Source: HGW-17 sp964516435 (GTDB taxonomy: Bacteria; Myxococcota_A; Polyangia; HGW-17). Taken from it: DNA of 64,000 bases. A program made the position numbers and the translations under genes. The DNA lies in contig CAZEZP010000012.1 in assembly GCA_964516435.1 (NCBI GenBank), forward strand, positions 1 to 64,000. Direction: 5' to 3'. Under the pieces are notes generated by a model. It saw only the letters and a list, made by a program, of their open reading frames with translations. It made no database searches and had not been told where the DNA came from. Every line of letters begins with the position of its first letter. The stretch's first letter is position 1. This document shows, piece after piece, positions 57,623 to 64,000 of the stretch.

Positions 57623-59476
57623 GGATTCCTCGGTTTTGGACGAGTTGATTTCGGATCCGCTCGAGTCTCATGCGTTCTTCCAGCAGTTGCAGGCGGACCT
57701 GCGACTCTTTCCGGCTCGCGGCCTCCTGGATGCGGCTCTCCACGTCCCGGATGCGCTGCCGGATTCCCTGCAACTCGAAATCCCGGAGCAGTTCGCTCAG
57801 GGTTTCTTCCGGCCGCGGCAGGCTTCTCATCGATTCGGCGATCTCCGGGAGGGTCTCCGAAACGGGAGGCGGCAGGAGTTCCTTCACGCGGTCCAGATCG
57901 GTCCAGAGGCGGCCTTCCCGAATCTGGCGCCAGGCGTCGCGCACGGAGGGAGTGAAAAGCGCATGGTCCAGTTCCAGTTCCCGGAGCCCGACGGCCTGCT
58001 CGTGATGGTGCAGAAAGCACACGAGATGCACCAGGCGGTTGAACTCGGCCTTCTCGTCGGCCGTGAGCGCGAGTTGCGGTTTCGCCGCAGAAACGGCCGG
58101 CACCTGGAAGCCCGAGGCCGCGCGGGGCGGCAAAACCGCCCGCACATCCTGGACGCCCAGGCGCAGCATGAGCGCGATCTGGTTGATGTAGGCATCCCGC
58201 GAAACCGCCGGGATCCACTTCCAGACGGCCGCGACGGAAGAAAGCGCCGCGGCCCGCTCCGAAACCGGCGCATCCGGGGGCGGGAGCGTCATCTTGAGGA
58301 ACGTGTCGAACACGGGCAGTGCCCGCTCCATGAGCGCGTTCAGTGCCCCGGGGCCATTTTCCCGCAGGAAGGAATCGGGGTCGTGCGGTTCCGGCAGGAG
58401 AACGATCCGGCCGGTGGACTCGCCTTCGAGCAGGAGCGGGATGGCGCGCAGAGTGGCTTTTCGGCCGGCCGCGTCACCGTCGAACATGAGCCAGATGTTG
58501 GGCGTGTGGCGCTTGAGCAGTTGCACCTGCGCCCCCGTGAGAGCCGTCCCCAGCGGGGCCACGGCCGGCAGGCCGGACTGGGCCATGGTCAGCACGTCAA
58601 TGTTGCCTTCCACGAGTATCACCCGGTTTTCCTGGCGAACCTGGCGCTGGACCTCGTGCAGCCCGTAGACGGAATGGCCCTTGGCATAAATCGGGGATTC
58701 AGGGCTGTTGACATACTTGCCTTCCGGCCGCTCGGGATTCAGGATGCGGCTGGAAAATCCGCGCACGTTCCCGAACGTGTCCAGAATGGGGAACATGATG
58801 CGGTCCCGGAAGAAGTCATAGGGGTCGCGGCCCTGCTGGGACTTGCGCACGAGCCCCGTCTCCAGGGCTTCCTCCAGCAGGCCCAGTTGCCGCATGTGCC
58901 CCGCCAGGGCTTCCCAGGAATCGGGCGCATAGCCGATCTGGTAGCGGTGCAGGACCTCCGGTCCGAGCCCGCGCTTCTCGAGGTATTCGCGGGCGTGCGC
59001 GGCGCCTGCATCCTGAAGGCGGTCGCGGAAGAAATCCACGGCGGCCCGGTTGGCCTTGTACAGCCGCTGCCGGTGGCGCTCCCGGCGGATTTCCTCCTCG
59101 TTCTCCTCGGCCGAAACGGGAGCGATCTCGATGCCCGCCATCTGGGAGGCCCTGAGAACGGCGTCGGAGAAGGTGAGTCCTTCCGATAGCATCAGGAAAT
59201 CGAACACGTCTCCCTTGGCCTGGCAGCCGTAGCAGATGAAGAAGCCCTTGTCCGGGTAGACGTAGAAACTGGGATCCTTCTCCTGGTGGAACGGGCAGGC
59301 GCCGCGCAACTGGGCGCCCGACGGATGGAGCCTGACGCGTTGCCCGACGATGTCGGCGAGGCGGAGGGCTTGACGTATCTGCTGAAGGACCTGATGTCCG
59401 AAACGCACGCTGCTTCCCGGTTTTTTCCGGCCCGGGCGGCGCCCGCGGGAGCGATTCGAGCCGGACGAAACGGCGT

Positions 59477-59504
59477 AATATAGAGGAGCAGTTTGAAATG
59501 TCAA
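59477..59504 (-). promoter_or_regulatory. Strong sigma-70 promoter of dnaG-rpoD
   Basis: On the minus strand TTGACA (59504-59499) and TATATT (59482-59477) are separated by 16 bases, close to consensus. It lies about 70 bases upstream of the dnaG GTG, in a locally AT-rich stretch. Confidence 0.75.
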
Positions 59505-59567
59505 TGAATTTTTCCAAAAACCGTGTTTCGCGAAGAGACCGCAACGGTTTTTGCGCGAATCTTGTTG

Positions 59568-59596
59568 TTGACCGTGGAAAACAACTTTGATAAACA
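59568..59596 (+). promoter_or_regulatory. Candidate promoter of yajC-secDF
   Basis: TTGACC (59568-59573) and TAAACA (59591-59596), spaced 17, lie about 68 bases before the yajC GTG and back-to-back with the dnaG promoter. Confidence 0.4.
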
Positions 59597-59663
59597 TGCC
59601 TGACCTGTTCGCCCGAAAGCGGCGGATGCAGGCTCTTTTTTCCCAGGCTTTTTGGAGGTTTTC

Positions 59664-60164
59664 GTGAGTCTCAACACCCTTTACCAGACCCCGGAAGGAC
59701 AGCCCGTCCTTTCGTCCATGGCGTTGTCCCCGGCGCCCGCCGCCCCCGGCACGCCGGCTCCCGCGCCGGCCGCCGAAGGCTCGATGACGGTGGCCGTCCC
59801 CCAGAAGGAAGCACCGGCCAAACCCCAGGGCGGATGCCAGGGCGGCAACGATCCCACGTTCTCGTTCGTGCTGCTGGGAGTGATGTTCCTGGTCTTCTAC
59901 CTGTTCCTGATCCGCCCCCAGCAGAAACGCCAGAAGGAGTTGATGGCCATGCTCAATTCCCTGGCCAAGGGGGATCGCGTCATCACCTCGGGCGGCATGC
60001 TGGGGACCGTCGTGGGACTGACGGACTCCGTGGTGACGCTGGAAATCGGCGACAAGGTCCGGGTCAAGGTGCTGCGTTCCCACATCCAGGGCAAGCAGCC
60101 GGCATCCGAGGCTTCCGAAAACAAGAAGAACACGGAAAAGGAATCCCGGGAATCCGATTCCTAG
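59664..60164 (+). CDS. yajC: Preprotein translocase accessory subunit YajC
   Basis: 166 residues from a GTG that follows GGAGG by five bases. One transmembrane segment (TFSFVLLGVMFLVFYLFLI) is followed by the family motif RPQQKRQKE and the conserved domain LAKGDRVITSGGMLGTVVGL. It binds the SecDF complex in the inner membrane. Unusually, about 65 Pro/Ala-rich residues precede the membrane segment; most YajC proteins start just before it. The segment lies upstream of secD by 22 bases. Confidence 0.93.
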   Translation: MSLNTLYQTPEGQPVLSSMALSPAPAAPGTPAPAPAAEGSMTVAVPQKEAPAKPQGGCQGGNDPTFSFVLLGVMFLVFYLFLIRPQQKRQKELMAMLNSLAKGDRVITSGGMLGTVVGLTDSVVTLEIGDKVRVKVLRSHIQGKQPASEASENKKNTEKESRESDS

Positions 60165-60186
60165 TGGATTGAGGGGAGTAAGACAT

Positions 60187-62079
60187 ATGGAACACAACAA
60201 GTGGTTTTGGCGTGCAGCCTTGTTCGCTCTGGCGATTCTGTTCTCAATCGTGTACCTGCTGCCGACGTTCATTCCGGAATCGCTTCCGGGATGGTACAGG
60301 AACTTCTTCAACAAGAAGGTGCTCCTGGGACTCGACCTGGCCGGCGGCGTGCATCTGGAATATGCCATCGACACGGACTCCATCGTGGAAAGCCAACTGG
60401 ACAGTTGGGGCGAGGACATCAAGGCCAAACTGATGGATCTCTATGGCGAGAAGGATAAGGAGAACTCCGCGAATTTCGATATCTCCGTGAAGGGCAACCG
60501 CCTGGAAATCGAATTCAAGGGTGCCATCAACGAGGAATTCCTGGGCAAGGCCACCGCGGACTACACCGACAAGCGCGATCCGAAACTGCACCGTGTGGAG
60601 ACCCGCGGCCAGAAGGTCTTCTATGCCATCGACAATGAATTTTCCAAGGATCTCGAGGAAAAGGCGCTCGTACGGGCCGTGGACACCATCCGCGACCGCG
60701 TGGACGAGTTCGGCGTGGCCTCCCCGGAAATCTACCGCAAGGACGACATGATCGTCGTCGAACTGCCCGGCCTGGACAAAGATTCCCAGGAAAGCATCAA
60801 GCGCATCATCATGCGTTCGGCCCACCTGGAGTTCAAACTCGTGGATTCCGAAAGCAAGTACATGGCGGAAGTCGCCCGCTACCTGCGCCAGACCTACGGC
60901 CTCGACGAACGCGGCATCGTCCAGAAGGGCCCCTACAAGGGCATGGCCGTCATTCCGGATGCCTACGGCTCCCGCAAGGGCGGCGAGAAGCAGCGCACCC
61001 TCTACTTCCAGATGGATGTTCCGTCGCGGGATCTCCCGGTAGAGCAGCAGCAGGAGTATAGCAAGGTGCGAAAAACCATGGAGAAACTGTTCCGCGAGGA
61101 ACTCCCCAAGGCGGGCCTCCCCGTGCCGCAGGGACGCGAAATCGCCTACGAGCGCACGGTCAAGCACACCGACCAGGGCATCGCAACCGCCCAGAAGGTG
61201 GTCAACGCCATGATTCTCGTGCGTGCCACGAAGGTCACCGGCGAATACATCATCAATGCGCAGGTGGGCTACGACCAGCAGGGGCAGGCGGTGGTCAACG
61301 CAACGTTCAACCGCACGGGCGGCCGCTATTTCGGCGAACTGACCGGCAAGCACCTGGGATGGAAGATGGCCATCAAACTGGATGAGTGGGTGGAATCCGC
61401 CCCCGTCATCCAGGACCAGATCTTCGAGAACGTCCAGATCACGCTGGGCGCCACCGGCTCCCCGCAGGAGCGCTACCGGGAGGCCGAAGAACTCGTGGGC
61501 GTGCTGCGTTCCGGCGCCCTGCCCGCCCCGCTGTCCAAGGAAATGGAACTGAACAAGGGGCCCTCTCTGGGCAAGGATTCCATCCGTCGCGGCACCATCG
61601 CCTTCATCATCGGCATCATCCTGGTAGTGGGCTTCATGGCTGTGTACTACCGCAAGAGCGGCCTCATCGCGGATGTAGCGCTCGTTGTGAACGTGCTCTT
61701 CATGATGGCCATCATGGCGGCCTTCGAGGCGCGCCTCACGCTGCCGGGCATCGCCGGCATCGTCTTGACTTTGGGCATGGCCGTCGACGCCAACATCATC
61801 ATATTCGAGCGCATCCGCGAGGAACTGCGGCTCGGCAAGAATCCGCGCGCCGCCGTCGATGCCGGGTTCTCCCGCGCCTTCATGACCATCATGGACTCGC
61901 AGATCACCACGGCCATCGCGGGCATCGTCCTGTATGAATTCGGCACAGGCCCCATCAAGGGCTTCGCCGTGACCCTGATCATCGGCATCATCACCTCCGT
62001 GGTGACCGGCGTCTTTTTCTCGCGCGTGATCTTCGACTACATCACCTCGCGGAAAAAGTTGGACACCTTGAGCATTTAG
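60187..62079 (+). CDS. secD: Protein translocase subunit SecD
   Basis: 630 residues. Inner-membrane protein with a large periplasmic P1 head; with SecF it uses the proton gradient to help pull secreted proteins across SecYEG. Landmarks are GLDLAGGVHLEYAID after the first membrane segment, the P1 region, and the C-terminal membrane domain (IRRGTIAFIIGIILVVGFM, GMAVDANIIIFERIREEL, GFAVTLIIGIITSVVTG). GAGGGGAG lies eight bases before the ATG. It is ten bases upstream of secF. Confidence 0.96.
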   Translation: MEHNKWFWRAALFALAILFSIVYLLPTFIPESLPGWYRNFFNKKVLLGLDLAGGVHLEYAIDTDSIVESQLDSWGEDIKAKLMDLYGEKDKENSANFDISVKGNRLEIEFKGAINEEFLGKATADYTDKRDPKLHRVETRGQKVFYAIDNEFSKDLEEKALVRAVDTIRDRVDEFGVASPEIYRKDDMIVVELPGLDKDSQESIKRIIMRSAHLEFKLVDSESKYMAEVARYLRQTYGLDERGIVQKGPYKGMAVIPDAYGSRKGGEKQRTLYFQMDVPSRDLPVEQQQEYSKVRKTMEKLFREELPKAGLPVPQGREIAYERTVKHTDQGIATAQKVVNAMILVRATKVTGEYIINAQVGYDQQGQAVVNATFNRTGGRYFGELTGKHLGWKMAIKLDEWVESAPVIQDQIFENVQITLGATGSPQERYREAEELVGVLRSGALPAPLSKEMELNKGPSLGKDSIRRGTIAFIIGIILVVGFMAVYYRKSGLIADVALVVNVLFMMAIMAAFEARLTLPGIAGIVLTLGMAVDANIIIFERIREELRLGKNPRAAVDAGFSRAFMTIMDSQITTAIAGIVLYEFGTGPIKGFAVTLIIGIITSVVTGVFFSRVIFDYITSRKKLDTLSI

Positions 62080-62089
62080 GGAGTTGGCC

Positions 62090-63559
62090 ATGTTCGAAAT
62101 CGTCAAGCCTGGAATCAACATCAATTTCATGGGCAACCGCAAGAAGGCCTTCCTCCTGAGCGGTAGCCTCGTTCTCGCAAGCATCCTGATCCTCTTGGCC
62201 AACCTCTTCGTTCCGGGGCGCAAAACCATGCTCAACTACGGGCTGGACTTCCTGGGCGGCACCCAGATCCAACTGGAGTTCGACCGCCCGGTGCCGATCG
62301 CCCAGGTGCGTGCGGCACTGGAAAAGATCGGCTACAGGGACGTTTCCCTCTCCTCCATGGGAGAAAAGGGCTATCTCGTGGCCATGCGCGCTTTCTCCTC
62401 GCTCTCCGAGGATCAGCGCGCGGCCATCCAGAAATCCTTCGAGGACAAGTACAAGAGCGATCTCTTCCGCATCCGCTTCTCGGCGGCCGGCGATCACATC
62501 AAGGTGCGCTTCCACGTCCCCGTGAAACTGGACGAGTTCGAGGCGATCTTCTCCACGCTCAACCTCAAGGCCCGCGTGCCCAAGGCCGAACTGACCCCCG
62601 AGGCCGTCGATTACCTCACCCGCGTGCAGAAGGGTGAGCAGCCCACCTGGGAAAAGCCGCATCCGGCGGAACTGGACTACATCGAAACGCTCACGGTCTC
62701 CCCGAAGCGCAACGAATATACCATCCTGCTGGAATCGGTCTCCGAGAAGATGGAAGCCGGCCTGTTCGCGCAACTGGGCGTGAAGGCCACGGTGCTCAGC
62801 GTGGAAAGCCGGGGACCGCAGGTGGGCGCCCGCCTGCGCGTGCAGGCCATCCTGTCCCTGCTGTATGCGCTGGGCTTGATCCTGCTCTACATCGTGTTGC
62901 GCTTCGACCTCAAGTTCGCTCCGGGCGCCATCATCGCCCTGGTGCACGACGTGCTGATCACGGTGGGCATCTTCGCCCTCTTCTGGCGCGAGTTCTCTCT
63001 CCCCATCCTGGCGGCATTGCTCACGATCGTGGGTTATTCGCTCAATGACACCATCGTCGTGTACGACCGCATCCGCGAGAACATCCTCAAGATGCGCTCG
63101 CATTCGCTGCCCAAGGTCATCAACACATCCATCAACGAGACGCTCAGCCGCACGCTGCTCACCTCCATGACCACCTTCCTGACGGTCCTGGCCATCTTCG
63201 TCGTGGCCGACGGTGTGCTGCGCGATTTCGCCCTGGCCATGGGCATCGGTATCATCGTCGGCACGTACTCTTCGATCTTCATCGCGTCCCCCATCGTGAT
63301 CGTGCTGGATTCCGCATTCGGCAAGCAGGTCCCGGGCGCCCAGCGCTCCGAGGTCGAGCCGGAAGAAGAAGACGAGGAAGGCGAGGAGGACGGGGAGGAA
63401 TCCGAGGAATCGGACGGGGAATCGGACGACGACGAAGCCGGAGAAGACAAGGACGAGGCCGGCCTCTCGGAAGAAGAAATCAAGGAACGCGAACTCAAGA
63501 AGGCCAAGCGCATGCGCCGCAAGGCCCGCGGCGGGCGTGCCGGCCGCCGCAAGGGTTGA
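62090..63559 (+). CDS. secF: Protein translocase subunit SecF with acidic C-terminal tail
   Basis: 489 residues. Partner of SecD in the inner membrane. GLDFLGGTQIQLEFDRP is the conserved first periplasmic motif; GYSLNDTIVVYDRIRENI and TSMTTFLTVLAIFVVADGVL are the SecF membrane signatures. The last ~75 residues are strongly acidic, then basic (EEEDEEGEEDGEESEESDGE, then KKAKRMRRKARGGR), an extension not usual for SecF; it may contact ribosomes, RNA or the membrane (inference). The ATG follows GGGAG. Confidence 0.95.
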   Translation: MFEIVKPGININFMGNRKKAFLLSGSLVLASILILLANLFVPGRKTMLNYGLDFLGGTQIQLEFDRPVPIAQVRAALEKIGYRDVSLSSMGEKGYLVAMRAFSSLSEDQRAAIQKSFEDKYKSDLFRIRFSAAGDHIKVRFHVPVKLDEFEAIFSTLNLKARVPKAELTPEAVDYLTRVQKGEQPTWEKPHPAELDYIETLTVSPKRNEYTILLESVSEKMEAGLFAQLGVKATVLSVESRGPQVGARLRVQAILSLLYALGLILLYIVLRFDLKFAPGAIIALVHDVLITVGIFALFWREFSLPILAALLTIVGYSLNDTIVVYDRIRENILKMRSHSLPKVINTSINETLSRTLLTSMTTFLTVLAIFVVADGVLRDFALAMGIGIIVGTYSSIFIASPIVIVLDSAFGKQVPGAQRSEVEPEEEDEEGEEDGEESEESDGESDDDEAGEDKDEAGLSEEEIKERELKKAKRMRRKARGGRAGRRKG

Positions 63560-63601
63560 TGATTCCTGTTCTTTCCCCGTCGTGCCGTACCGCGTGAAAC
63601 C

Positions 63602-64000
63602 GTGCCCGAGTCTGTCGCTCTCAAGCCGCCCCGTCCCGTCATCGCGGAATATTCGAGCCAGACGGCCTACGACATCGAAACGCGTTTCCATCTGCAGCCG
63701 CTGACGGCCCGGCTGCTGGCCATCCGGGGCTTTTCCCCCGACACGCTGGACGAATTCCTTTTCCCCCGCCTTTCCCGGCTGCGGCTTCCAGCCGGCATGG
63801 CCGATTACGACAAGGCGGTCTCCATCCTGGCCGAATGCGTCACGGCCCGGGAAACCATCGGGCTGTTCGGCGACTACGACACCGACGGCGTCTCCTCCGT
63901 GGCCCTGTGGGTCCTGTTCCTGCGCGCCATCGGCATTCCGGTGCATGTGCGGCTGGCCCACCGGGAACGGGGCTATGGCCTGATGCCCGAGGACGTCCGG
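63602..64000 (+). CDS. recJ: Single-stranded-DNA exonuclease RecJ (partial, N-terminal part)
   Basis: 133 codons are visible; the gene continues past the right edge. YDIETRFHLQPLTARLLAIRG and FLFPRLSRLRLP at the start, then LFGDYDTDGVSSVALWVLFL, which is the DHH-family metal-binding motif (the D-Y-D-x-D-G motif). RecJ degrades 5'-ended single-stranded DNA in recombination and mismatch repair. The start is a GTG without a strong ribosome site. It follows secF, an order common in Deltaproteobacteria. Confidence 0.9.
   Translation, partial: MPESVALKPPRPVIAEYSSQTAYDIETRFHLQPLTARLLAIRGFSPDTLDEFLFPRLSRLRLPAGMADYDKAVSILAECVTARETIGLFGDYDTDGVSSVALWVLFLRAIGIPVHVRLAHRERGYGLMPEDVR

Overview
The window looks like a chromosomal segment of a GC-rich Gram-negative bacterium related to the myxobacteria (Myxococcota / former Deltaproteobacteria). 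The direct signs are two secreted proteins with MYXO-CTERM-like tails (Cys or Gly-Cys, hydrophobic segment, Arg cluster; 3350-4945 and 23577-25454), a lipoprotein with myxobacterial Cys-rich repeats followed by RCC1 repeats (32416-34008), stand-alone and fused PP2C phosphatases, many lipoproteins, and a yajC-secD-secF-recJ order. A complete methylaspartate (glutamate mutase) module suggests glutamate fermentation or a related anaerobic carbon route. No tRNA, rRNA, insertion sequence, prophage or CRISPR array was recognised.

Layout. 1-5.9 kb: a secreted vWA protein (cut by the window edge), a radical SAM protein translationally coupled to inosine-guanosine kinase (gsk), a secreted beta-helix protein and a divergent lipoprotein. 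6-15.4 kb: a PP2C-cyclic-nucleotide-binding fusion, an M2/M3-like lipoprotein peptidase overlapping psd, a methyltransferase with a Pro-rich front end, nadB, and a divergent L,D-transpeptidase. 15.46-15.87 kb: ten 41-bp tandem repeats. 16.1-17.4 kb: a CDP-glycerol glycerophosphotransferase-like enzyme. 17.8-21 kb: an arsenic operon (arsR, acr3, and one gene fusing a thioredoxin-like module, arsenate reductase and arsenite methyltransferase), with an ArsR operator inside its promoter. 21.2-34 kb: envelope and secreted proteins (lipoproteins, an MFS transporter, a serine protease, a lytic transglycosylase, a membrane HExxH protein), a degenerate histidine kinase and a PP2C. 34.4-35.7 kb: an RhlE-type helicase.

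35.8-43.9 kb holds an eight-gene operon: a GntR regulator, glmS, glmL, glmE, methylaspartate ammonia-lyase, an AtuA-family protein, a DUF4387 protein and a P-loop protein. The first three enzyme genes convert glutamate to 3-methylaspartate, and the lyase makes mesaconate plus ammonia. The last three genes have no assigned step and no recognisable mesaconate hydratase is present.

44-48.5 kb: small hydrolase, coiled-coil, M15-like, lipoprotein, ArsR-type and LytM-like genes. 48.6-54.7 kb: the most unusual locus, five coupled genes in the order PLP-fold decarboxylase-like protein (with the PLP lysine replaced by Met), two acyltransferase-like proteins and two cobalamin-type radical SAM enzymes. 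It looks like an uncharacterised biosynthetic pathway. 54.8-59.4 kb: dnaG and rpoD, overlapping, behind a near-consensus promoter; RpoD carries about 400 extra N-terminal residues. 59.6-64 kb: yajC, secD, secF and the 5' part of recJ.
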